This document shows positions 1 to 11,370 of a stretch of DNA of 64,000 nucleotides, piece by piece. The stretch spans positions 25,689,357-25,753,356 of the forward strand of contig NC_088178.1 of assembly GCF_028769735.1 (NCBI RefSeq), read 5' to 3'. The first letter of the stretch is position 1. Each line of letters opens with the position of its first letter. Under the pieces are notes generated by a model. That model searched no databases. It worked only from the letters and a program-made list of their open reading frames with translations, and was not told where the DNA came from. Both the position numbers and the translations under genes were made by a program. This DNA is from Zonotrichia leucophrys gambelii (Eukaryota; Chordata; Aves; Passeriformes; Passerellidae).

Positions 1-1157
1 TATCTGCTTTGGGGCTTTGTTTTTCCCAGCTAACTCCTGATTAGATTAATGTTTAATTCGCTGTTGTAGCTGCAATGTAAAGCCCTGATCCCGCAAATAG
101 TTGTGCATGAGCAACATGGCTCATGCAAGGAGTTTAATAAAACTCAACAGAACTATCTGAGTACCTAACAAGTCACCCATAGGAAAGAGGCTTTAACATC
201 TTAAAGAATCCCCATTTATTTAGCCAGATTCAAACTTACTGATTTAAATTGTTGAAGCTGGGTTTTTTCCCTTTGTGATTACAAAACAGTGGAAGATAAC
301 TGTAACATAAAAAGACCTGCCAATATCCGTGTTTGGTTTTATTTCTGCAGCCTGAACAATTTACAAAAGTGACACCACATGCTATTTCATTTCAGTCCTG
401 GGCAAAAATGCTCGTACTTTTAATTATTTGTCTTTTAAAAAAGCATTTAGGGCTTTAGCCAGAATGATGTACAGCTGCTGGTGTGTAAAAGAAGAAAAGC
501 TTAAAAGGTTCAGAACAGGAAGAAGAAAGAAGAGTGAGCCACAGTATAAATGCAATACATCCTTCACATTGTTGGGCTTTAGGGTAGTTGTGGCCAACCA
601 TTTGACATCCACACACTGTCCACCAATAAACAGTTAATTTTCCTTTATGCTGTTAGACAGATTGTGCATTTCCTAATTGCCTTGAAACTGGGAAATACGA
701 ATACACTGAGAATTCCTGGAGGAGGTGTCTGAACATCTCTGACTTACACAAGACTTTGGGCCGTCCCTTTTATTTCAATTTTATGAATTTTCTAAGCCCC
801 TGAGCCCCCTGGGGCAGCAGCAGGAGCGATGGATCCATGAGGAATGCAGAGCTGGCCCATGGAGGACGCCTTTAACTCCTTTAAGTCCTGCAGTTTTGAG
901 AGTGCCCAGGTGTGGCTCTGCCCACGAGGTGACTCCCACACAAACAGACCCCACCTGCCTGCCAGCAGCCCCTGCACGGGGCAAATGTTCCTTCCAGCAC
1001 TGGAATATTCACACATTGATTTCCTCTAGTGCCAGCAGGTCACCCACTTCAGTGAGCAAACACAGCTTTCCATACATTTTCCAGCAAACTCAAAGGAACT
1101 GGGAAACTCTCAGAGCATCCTATCCTTTTCACAAGACCTGAATTCTAGTATTAAAAC

Positions 1158-1203
1158 TCTTTTTAGTAATTCTTCTTTAATCTTTTTAGTAATTCTTCTT
1201 TAA
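1158..1203. repeat. Perfect 2 x 23-bp tandem duplication
   Basis: Units at 1158-1180 and 1181-1203 are identical (each starting TCTTTTTAGTAATTC). Perfect identity suggests a recent slippage or duplication event. Confidence 0.95.
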
Positions 1204-2105
1204 TCAAGAAATATAAACATTTGTCAAAACAGGGGTAGTTGCATTTGTTTCCTACAACACATGAGAAAGAATGAACCAGGAAAGTTGGGAATTTTTTACT
1301 ATCAGCAGCTTGACAGCCACAGATTTTGCCATAAGGTTTTGCTAAATATGTCATTTGGAAAGCAAACAATTTTCTGAAACCTCATTACAGTTGGACTGAA
1401 TGCAGTATTATGGCTTGCAGGCAAAAATAACATTACATGAGGCAACATTTTAAAGAACAAAATGCAAAATTCATAGGGCCATGTAATAAGCAAAGAAGAC
1501 ACCCCATGTCAGCCCCTTTATTTCCTCAGATGTAATTGGTAAACTATTCTTTATTTGGGATTTTTTGAATAGCTTACAAGCTATTTGAAATTAAAGGACA
1601 ACACACAATCCAAGATTTGTTGTTCTAATATCTGAAGCCAGATCTGCTTGTTTTGGGGACAAAATTAAGATTGAACAAAATAAATTAAAACCCCTCTCCA
1701 TCCATGCCAGCAAATAACCACAAATAAATTAAAATGCTTCCCTCCAGTACTTTTTGATTTTTTAAATAAAAAGTATCATTTCCTACATGTACTTCAAAAA
1801 CTCATTTCTCTGGAGCAGTAATTCATTGTCTTAATTTCCAAGGAAACATTTCCATTCCAGTTTGTATCTGAAGTAGAATCTTTTTGCACCCATCTCAACC
1901 TCCAAAGTCTGTGCTCTCGGTCTGGAGGGGCCAATTTCAGTGCAAACAGTTCTGTCCTGACAAGCAAGGTGAAAATGGGGCTCACAATCCCCTTACAGGT
2001 AAGAGAGTTGGAAAGTTTGGAATGAAGAATTAATTTGCTTAACATAAAGAATGCAGCCTCAGAGCAAAGGGAGAATCCATTACGATTGATGTGGACTAAC
2101 CAGTT

Positions 2106-2205
2106 GGGGTAACAAAAAAGAAAACAGATAGAAAAAAGAAAAAAATTAAAGAGACAACAGCAAAAAGAAGGGGGAAAAGTAATTATAAAAAGAAAAAAAA
2201 ATCCT
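2106..2205. repeat. A/G-rich low-complexity block
   Basis: About 100 bp dominated by A with interspersed G (AAAAAAGAAAA-type strings), with few pyrimidines. It is simple low-complexity sequence with no evident unit length. Confidence 0.75.
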
Positions 2206-5200
2206 TCCCCAAAACTTATGGCTGATTAGCATAGCCTAGCATCTTAAAAGGCCAAAATACCACATGTGTGGCATGTTACAAAAGAAGATTAAAATAAAGG
2301 AAAAAATAATCCAGAGAACCATGAAGTCTCAAAACATCTGGAGTTTTATAGTAACAAGGAGGAAAAAATCAAAAACATAATTGAAAAAAGTCCACTGCGA
2401 TACATTATTGTACAATGAAGCTTAATGGAATTGAAAGGAGAAGAGATGAAAAGGCAAAATAAGGGAGGGGGGGCAAAGAAATAAAAGAAACAAGAAAAGG
2501 CATTTATATTTTAAAGATGTCACTGAGGGTTTTTATCCCAGTTATTAAAAATTACACACCCTGCTTCTGTAAGCTGTTCCTGTGATGTGTTGAGCGCTCT
2601 CTTTCAGCGCAGGAGCTCAGCAGCCCTTCCGTGCCCAGCACAGGGCACTGCTCACCCTGCGCTGGGACTCAGCTGCACAGAGCACTGCAGAGGAGCTGCC
2701 TGGGCTGGTTCACACTCTGAATCCAATGGCAGATTGGAAGAGAGGCAGGACAAACATAAATTACGAATGTTTGCTAAAAACAATGCGCACATTCAGGAAT
2801 TAAGCAAACAGACTTAAGCTGTTATACTGGCATCAGACACTATTGAAATACCCTCAATGTATTCCCTAACAAACACATGGAAAAAACCAAAATGAAAAGC
2901 TTCCCTCTTTATTTCATATTTTCCTTTCTTTTTAATGAACCAGTAAAGGAACAAAAAGATCCTCACATAGTCCAGTCTGCCTTTGTAACATGCCAAGAGT
3001 GTGTCTAGGAACAGGATGAGTTTCCAGTGCAGCACAGACAGAGCAGCCTGGGCTGTGTCTGTCTCCAGCCACAGGAAGATCTGAGCCCAGCGTGTGACAA
3101 ACCCGTGTGTCACAAACACAGTGTCATCTGCCAACAGTGAGTGTCCATCCCAACTTCCCACTCATTCCCCCTGCACTCCTTTTTTTTGTAATTCTGGAAA
3201 AGCCAGCTCCTACCTTTGTCAAGACCAATAAATAAATATGTTTTACAGTCATAGCTTGTCACATGTCATCACAGCTTACAAAGTGGCTCCTGCCCTTGGC
3301 AGATCAAACAGAGGAGGATCCTGTGGATGAAATCTGATCTACAGTGGGAAATTGCTGGCTACAGCTGACTGAACTACTCCAGCACAACCAAATTCTCTTA
3401 GGAAAGATGAAAAATAGCATCAAGGTAACTCTTTGCCCATCTATGTAGGTTTTTTGTTGCACATCCAACTTTCTGTACGTGGTTCAACACAGCTTGTTCA
3501 TTTTCCTCACTAAATGTTTCACAAAGTCAGGAGTTTTATTGCTGGGGTTTTCTCCCATTTTAGTTAGGATGGATTTTTCTAAATCTTAAAACCTACTGTC
3601 CTTCTCATACCCTACCCGTGCTCATTTCCATAAGTGCATAATGGAGCTTTTATCTCAAATTGTTATTTCAGCTTGAAATTCAGCTGAGAAGAGTAAAGTT
3701 TCCCTGCAAATGGACAAACTGCATGAACTTGCCAACACTGGGTTAATCTGCACAAAGCAAAGAGGACAACACACAATTTTCCCCAAGGTTGTTCTCAGCA
3801 GTGGAGCAGAAAAGCCAGTGGGACTCAGTGCTCAGATGGGCTCCTGCTCCTTCTGTGCCACGCTGGGCAAATCTGATTGTCCCCAAGGGAAGACTGAGGT
3901 CCCACCTGTAATCCAGGACAGGCAAGGGATCTGCTCAAATGACTGCAGCTGACACTCCCTCACGTGTGTAAAGCTGAGCTCTGCCAAAGAGCCCTCCAAG
4001 AGCTGCTGGAGAACCACTGGGAAGCTGAGGGATGGGCTGGGAGCTTGTTCTCACCACAGGGCTGGTCACCTCATTCTGCTCTCCCTTGTGCCATGACTGG
4101 GGAGCTCTTGGGCAAAAATCCTTGTACTTTTTATGATTTGTTTTCAAAAAAAAAACATTTTTCGTCTCTGAAACATTAAAGCACTGGAATCTTGAAGCAT
4201 TTGTCTTTAAAACATTATTATTTTTTTCTAAAAACCAACCCCAAGAGACACAGCTCTCTCCTTCACCCACGGACCTGCTCAGCACACTACAGCAGAATCC
4301 CACAGAGCTCAGGGTAACACATGGAGAAGGATAAATCTGAGAGAACCTGCTCTTTCTCCCCTACAAATAAGGAATTTATCCTCCCTTTACCCTAAGTCAC
4401 TGCCTAGTCTGTGTTTGCATTTTGTCTTGCTTGACCATGTTCATTACATGAAAGAAAATCTAACAGACTTATTCCTAGGAAAATGGTTTCAAGACCTCAA
4501 CCTGCTTTAAAGGAGGTCAGTTTTCTCTCCAAAGCAGATGCTAAATCCAGATTTTGCTAACAAACACCCTATTGCTGCTCCTCGTTCAGGGTGATTTACC
4601 ACACCCACTGCACTGGTGTGGGCACTGACACCCTCACCAAGCCCTGCTCCAGTTTCCAGGGCTGGAGCTGCCTCCAAAGCCTGTTGAGAGGATGAGCTCT
4701 GCTCAAGAGCAGTGCCAGGTCCCTCCATTCTCTACAGCACTGTGGGATCCTCTGGATAAAAGACTGTATAGCAATGTTCTTTTCTGAATAGCACTTAATG
4801 TTTTCCCACAGTCTTATTGTTTACAGGGAGTTTAGCAAGTCACTTCACTAATTTAAAATAGATTGTGTCCCACATGGGTGGATAACAATAACACATATTG
4901 GTGAATCATATGGCTTTCAAATGATATGTATGAAAAAGAAGTGCTACACATATTGTCTGAAATTTTATTGTGTGAAACCACAGCACTTAGCTCCCTACCA
5001 GCTGTGTCAACAATTCAGTATAATAAACTAATACAATTGTAGAATAACAGCAAGGTTAGTTCTGAAAATTAAATGCTAAGATTGAAAAAGAAATGCAAAA
5101 AGAAGATGTAAATTAATACAGATGAACATTTTTTTCAGGTGGGAAAAACCTGCCTCACAAATGAGGGGACCTCATGAAATTTATATCCCATGGCATAGGT

Positions 5201-8200
5201 TGCAGTGTAAAAGCCTAAGAAGAAAAGGGATTATAGAAATTATTTTTAAAAGGGACAAAGAGTAGGTTTTGATATCTGGTTAATCTGGTATATTACATTT
5301 TGTGTGACCACTGCAGAAGCATCCCATCTTACCACAACCTACAACCCTGGGTGAGCTTTAAAATGAAAGAATAAAAATCCTGCCTGGACTTTGTTGCAAG
5401 GTTGGGAGCAGCTCAGAGGAGCTGCCTCTCACCCGTGACGCAGCTCCAGGCCACTGCCAAAGGACATTCCTGACATACTTGACCAATGGCAGCCCATGCA
5501 CAGGAACGGCTGAGTGAGCCACGCTCAAATAACAAAGGTTCATATTGAGCTGTCTCACATAATTTTTAATATGCTGCTAAATAAATAAAAAAATAACTGA
5601 ATAAAAGACATTTTCTAAGATAATATTTTGAGGGAAAACTGGGAAAGGAGCTCAACGGAAATAGGTTTTAAATTGAAATGTTGAACTGTAGCCCAGAAAT
5701 GACAAGAAAATTAAATCTCTTTTTCTCCTGAACCCCAATAAAAAAAGTCTTAAACACTCTCGGTAGACCACAGTTTTGAAAGAAATGAAATTATGTTATT
5801 GTCATGGATGATTATTAGAAGGTATCTGCAAGGTTTTCCTGAGAGTTATCCCTCTATCCCAGAACCTAGCAGGAAACCACAATCACTTCTGTACCTTACG
5901 TGGAGGACTTTGAAATGAAAGTGCCTCAAAATCAAATATAAGCAGCTTTCAACATGTGCATTTAATCTTCCTAGGTTAAGAAACACCCTGTGGCCACCAC
6001 ACTAAAGAACTGAAAACGTAAATTGAAGAAATTATATCCATATGATTAAGTAAGATTCTTAAAGAGAAACATGTTGTTAAGTACTTCATTCAGAATAAAA
6101 TGAAATGCAGTAAAATAGAAGCTATTTGGAATAAATCACTGACGCACATGCTTTCTATGCAAAATGGCAGTGCTCAGCTCAGAGTGGACATCTGGAGCAA
6201 ATTAGCATTATGTTGAGAATAATATAAAATTAAAACATTTAGTTTCAGCTTCTAAAATTAAATATAAAATCAGAGACCACTGTTGTGTTGGACAGCTTGC
6301 CTTGTGACTCTGATAGCAAGAGTTTATTTTGTTTTTCACATTGTTTATTCCTGCTATCACTGTCCTGGGAGCCCTGATGCTCTCAGGTAGCACCTCTGCG
6401 AAGAGCAGCAGGCACAAGAGCTGTCTCACCACGTGCTGCCAAATCCTGCTCAGAATGAGGAGTCTGGGGCCAAGCATGGGCCAGAGCAACTTGGGTAAAT
6501 CAAGAAGAAATGACCCAAAACTACAGGCAGAACTTGGACCACACCCCAAGCAAACCTCCCAGGAACTGAATGGCTCATTTTTACCTCTGCATGCTGACCC
6601 TGGAGAGGTCCACGTGCTGAAGGTGCTGGGTGACTTCAAGCCCTTGTGCAGCTCCTCTTGAAATGTGCTGAGCTCCTCCTGGCTGCTGGTGCTGCTCAGT
6701 TCGTGTGAGGTTTGGCAGAACCAGCCCCCAGGAGATCTCCCAGCTCCTCCAGAGGTGAGGGACAGAAGCCTCTGCCCCTGCTGGGACCTGCCCCCGTTGT
6801 TTCAGGGACAGTGGCTATTGCAAAGCTCCTTCCACACCCAAACAAAGCTTCTGTTCCAACTCCTGTCAATTCTGTGTGCAAACTCCAGGTGCTTCAGACA
6901 AGTGAGCATTTGTACTTCTGCTCCCACTTCCTGGAGAGATTAACTGGGATAGAGGAAGTGTATGGGGCTGTAATTCCCTATAATCACTCTCCTCCCCACC
7001 TGGGTCCTCTGTCACTTGATGGGAAAGGCACTTGAGCTGCCTGCAGCCTTGGACTTGCTCTACATGGACCTGGCCTGTCCACTTGGGTTCTGAAACAGGA
7101 AAAAGGAATGTTTCTGCTTCCTCAGGGTGCCAGCCTTGGCACTTGACAAGACCACAAACTTCAGGAAGATGTAACTTTTCTCCTGGACATCTTTCCAGAT
7201 GTCCAATTTCAGCACTCTGCTCAAACAGCTTTCCAGAATTTACTGCCTTATAAAACTGTCCATCTCCAACTAGACAAAACAGCCACCAGCAGCAGAATTT
7301 CTGAAAAGCAGAAGCCATCAGCAGCCCAGGACACTTTTGAACAACTCACACCTGGTCCAGGAGCTGCTCATGCCAAGTCAGGGGGTAACCCTGAGCCCAT
7401 CAGAGTTTAGTTCTGTACTCAAACGCCTCCTCAGCAGGGACTGCATCACCACTTGTGAGGTGTTTTTTGAGTATCCTGACCTTATCAGTCACTGGGGCAA
7501 AGCCTCTGAGCCAGGAGCAGAGCTCTGAACAATCAGAACTTCCAGCAGAAGATCTATAACCAAAACACTGGAGAGAATGCTGGACACATCAGCATCTTCA
7601 GGTAGTTTTTACTGTGCTTTTGTGCTCTCTAATACTCTCCTAGATCCTTGAAAGTAACATTGAACAAGCAACCAGCAAATAGTTTATGCAGCATAGAAAT
7701 GAGCTCTTTAACAGTATGGCTTATCTCCTTTTTAACACCACTGGGAACAGGCCAACCTTGCCACCTGTTCCTGGACTTCCTTTAAGGTAGCCCTGTCTTT
7801 CAACATGAAACCTAAATTGGATGTGCACGGCCTTGCTCCTGCACGCTGCAATGTAAACACCTGCACATGTGTTTTAAATAGCCTCACACCTCTGTATGTA
7901 AAATTTCAGACACCTGTGAATTGGCCTTAAACAGCCCCACTGGGTTTTGTGGATGGAGAACAACTTCCAGGTGCAGATGAATAAGGTTATTTCAAGGGCA
8001 CAGCCAATGTACAGCCTCCAGTCTGAGTATGTACAATACTGTATTTCCAAATTCAGAGCAACACTCTTAAATGTGTCCTCTCTGTGACTCATTAATCAAC
8101 TACTAAATTTGGAAATAAATGCATTTGGGTCTCACTGGCTTGCACTGAGCTCTAATTCACTGGGGCTTTAATTCTGTAAAGCACCTTGAGATCTGTGCAC

Positions 8201-8277
8201 TGGGGGAGCACTGCTCGGGTAAGGACAGCCCCAGCCTTGGAAAAGCTCTTCACACAACAGCCCAGGAAAGGCTCATT

Positions 8278-8327
8278 TTCATCAGTTTTAGGCCACACTA
8301 CTTTCATCAGTTTTAGGCTACACTACT
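8278..8327. repeat. 2 x 25-bp tandem duplication
   Basis: Units at 8278-8302 and 8303-8327 differ at one position (GGCCACACTACT against GGCTACACTACT). Confidence 0.93.
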
Positions 8328-8973
8328 GCAGGGCACTTTCTCTCCATGATTCTCTTCTGAAATATTAAAAAGGTTCAAATTTTTTATTTTTTTATTCAAA
8401 TTTTACCAGCACTTTCACAGAAGAACCTCACAGCTCATTTCTTATTTCAAAATGTTGGTCCATTTTGGCCCATCATTTACTCATAAAGAACTCTGATAAA
8501 CTTTTTCAAATGACAGGCTATGTGAATAAAGGCTGGAACTATAAATCAATCTACAGTATGTCTTTTTAAAACCCTACCGGTCTCTTTCTTCTTCAGTCAC
8601 CTCATAATTGAGAAAAAAACTTTAAAAAGTTTAATTTTCTGTGCAAGAGATGAGTTCTGCAGCAAACTCGCTTTGATTTCACGGTGATCTTTGTGACCAC
8701 AATGTGTTCTTTGAAATGGAGAATGAACTTTTTCATTTAATGAATGATCAGACCTTTCCCAAGAGCTGCCAACATTATTTTTAAAAGCCGTGTCTTTTTC
8801 TCCTTCCCTAGAAGAATATCCAAAACAACCTCAACTCTTCATTCATAGCAAGCAAACACATATTTTAGTGCCAGTGAGGAAAGGTTTGCTGGGAGAAACT
8901 GTACCTTCTATTAGCCCAGCTAATACAGCTGCAAAAGACAATGAGGCTCTCAGCATAAAAGCCTTTCTTTGAA

Positions 8974-9021
8974 GATGATCTTTAAGATCCCTTCCAAGCC
9001 AAACCATTCTGTGATTCCATG
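8974..9021 (+). repeat. CR1 LINE 3' tail fragment
   Basis: The stretch reads GATGATCTTTAAGATCCC, then TTCCAAGCCAAACCATTCTG and TGATTCCATG. This is the hallmark 3' end of avian and reptilian CR1 non-LTR retrotransposons, which end in short ATTCTRTG-type repeats instead of poly(A). Only about 48 bp is clear. The sequence 5' of it is too diverged to assign, consistent with the usual 5' truncation of CR1 copies. It is the best single clue to the organism group. Confidence 0.85.
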
Positions 9022-10620
9022 CAAAACTCTCTCCAGCCTGATTGCAAGGAATGGCAGCCAGAGAAGGAAAAGACAGATGCATGCAGTTTCCACTGCTCCA
9101 CAAAGAGAGGTCTGGTGGGCACGGGGGGCTTGGGGGCATTTCCACACTGGCCTGAGCAAAGAGTGGCAGAGCTGCCCTCTGCCTTTCCAACCAGCTCATC
9201 AACCCAGGCCCAGGACAGCACAGCTGGGACTGTGAGCTGGGCAGCACGCAGTGCCAGGCTTCCCAAACGGGCACCACCAATGCAGAGGCACCCACAGACC
9301 CAGGGAATGCTCAGGGCTGGAGTGGGAATGCCTGGATTTGGACGGAGCCCCCATGGGAAACAGCCTCTGCCCAGGACTGCTCCACTCTGCTTTTCACTTT
9401 TTACCCTTGGCAGGGTTCTTCAGATCCCTCCTACACCAACTCTTCTCCCACTGACTGCAATCCTGGAATGCCAGGGCCCATAGGAATGGAGAGATGCAGC
9501 CTTTCTTTCTATCCAATCCCAGATCAGTATTTTGTATGGACAAAAACCCTCACCATCTTTCTTGTGAGCTTTATGTGTTCTTTTCTCACTGCCAAACATG
9601 AACCTATGAAGCAAAAACTCTTCAAATTTCATACTGGAGGCTGGTGCCTTTTTAATTAGTCTTTACTTACAGAGAAGCTAAAGAGCAGACAGGCAAGTTG
9701 GAGTTGGAAAACATATGCAAGGAAAATAAAAGGGGCAGGAGTGACCAACCTACTAGCCTTTCCTGTTCTCGTGACTTTTATACACACATGATCTCACCAA
9801 TTACATGATATGACATCAACAGGGCCATTCTCTCTGCACTGAATGTCTTCAAAACATTCCTGGCCAGAGAAATTTATCTCTGAAACCACCCACTAGCATC
9901 AATCCTTTGCATATCCTGAAACAGGGACTGCACAGTCGTGCTTCTGTCATGTGATGAGAAGCATAACTGCTTACAGAGCCCCTGTATGTGCGACCACACA
10001 CACCACTACTGATGCAGCACTAAATCAATCTCTTGAACTTGCCTCTTTCAGGAGAAAATGTGCAGAGATCTGCTCTAAAAGCTGAGTTGAGTTACACCAT
10101 GGCAGTGTGCTAGAGCAACACAGAGAGCTGGGGCTCAAGCCAGCACCAACATGATGCCCTGCTGGGACACAGAGCTGCAGGTGCTCAGAATCACTGGGGC
10201 AGCTCTGGCACCACGTCTGTCTGCCACTGAAGCACAGCCACAGTGATGGGCTCCTTAACTGAGAATGGCTCATCACCACTAGAATGCCTTTTCCTAACCC
10301 TCACCAGGAGCCAGTACCTGTACACAGCCAAATAATCCAGCTCTTCAATCTCTTCACATTTTCCCACCAAGCCAGGAAAGCAAGAGAGCTCAATTTCATG
10401 GAGGAAAGAAGGACAAAGGGAAAGAATGGTGGCATCCCTCTGGGAGGACAAGACCAAGCCTGGCTGGGTTGGAGGGCTGGGAAAGGCAGGGCATGGGGGG
10501 TTCCAGCTGAGAAAATGGGGCAGTTCTCAACAGAGTCAACTGCACTCACTGTCTTGCTTTCACTGGGGGGGCACCAAGAAAACCAGACTGGCAACACAAA
10601 GGAAGCAGAACAAATGGTGA

Positions 10621-10685
10621 GCAACCCATGGGGTTGCTTTTTACCAAAAGCACATAATTACTGTGTTCATTTGCAACCCATGGGG
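10621..10685. repeat. 13-bp direct repeats flanking a 39-bp core
   Basis: GCAACCCATGGGG occurs at 10621-10633 and again at 10673-10685, bracketing copy 1 of the duplicated element. This could be a target-site-type duplication or a simple local duplication. The second repeat overlaps the last bases of the shared element, which weakens the target-site reading. Confidence 0.75.
10635..10675. repeat. Duplicated intronic element, copy 1 (41 bp)
   Basis: It shares about 90% identity over its full length with 11331-11370: four substitutions and one single-base indel. The shared core includes ACCAAAAGCAC and TGTGTTCAT. It is flanked by a perfect 13-bp direct repeat, GCAACCCATGGGG, at 10621-10633 and 10673-10685. 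I do not recognise the family. Confidence 0.8.
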
Positions 10686-11330
10686 CAGAGTGTGCCCACT
10701 GGAAAGATTTTAAAATTAGAACCCAAGATGGTGACAAAAAAAATTACAAAAAGGGTACAGAATACTCCTTCTGCCTCTGATGCTGTGTACAATGAGTAAC
10801 AGGCCAATGATTTTGATGTGCAAACCTAGTTCTGCTCAGGACCAGTCAAGTTCATGCACCTAAACACCCCGTGTCAAGCAGCACAAAACATACCCCAATT
10901 TTTCTTTACTTTGTTTGGTTCTCCATTGATATTTTCCACCATAACTAACACATGATTTTCCCTCAAAACTTACCATGACAAAATCACAGCTCTTAAACAT
11001 AAGAGTACAGCCCGCAGGCTGAGTTAAAGCATGCCCTGGCACAAGGAGGACGTGCAGGACACGCTGAGCCACAAAGGATTACGCCAGCAGATTACCACAG
11101 ACACATTTGTGAGCTCACCATTAAAAGCCACACGCAGCAACCTCTGGCAAACAACACCAGTGACAATGTAAATGATCCTCCATCACACACAGGGAAGATC
11201 TGGCCAACAAAGGAGACCCTGTGCAAGCTCTGGGTTAAAGCATCTTCTCCCCCGGGCTGGCCTTCCCCGCACATGGCTGAACCACCAGAGTGAGTGTGCT
11301 GTCAGGTCTGGGTGTAGGAAGAAATGATTC

Positions 11331-11370
11331 TGCTTTTACCAAAAGCACGTCATTATTGTGTTCATCTGCA
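11331..11370. repeat. Duplicated intronic element, copy 2 (40 bp)
   Basis: The second copy of the element at 10635-10675, same orientation, about 700 bp away. The similarity drops off sharply on both sides, and the 13-bp flanking repeat of copy 1 is absent. Confidence 0.8.

Larger units (their letters stand above)
1..9999. other. GLIS1 intron, segment 1: no gene seen
   Basis: This lies inside or beyond the intron downstream of the two-finger exon. Open frames here are short, unspliced and match nothing I recognise. It holds a 2 x 23-bp tandem duplication (1158-1203), an A/G-rich low-complexity block (about 2106-2205), GC-rich patches near 2586-2715, 6530-6800 and 9100-9380, a 2 x 25-bp duplication (8278-8327) and a CR1 tail (8974-9021). 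I looked for the zinc finger 3-5 coding pattern on the minus strand and did not find it. Confidence 0.7.

Noticed and set aside
8843..9483. Overlapping 150-154-codon frames around the CR1 tail
   Set aside because: They overlap on both strands and include the CR1 tail; no reverse transcriptase or other domain is present.
10284..10799. 171-codon open frame on the plus strand
   Set aside because: No recognisable domain, no splice context, composition like its non-coding surroundings, and it spans the duplicated 40-bp element.
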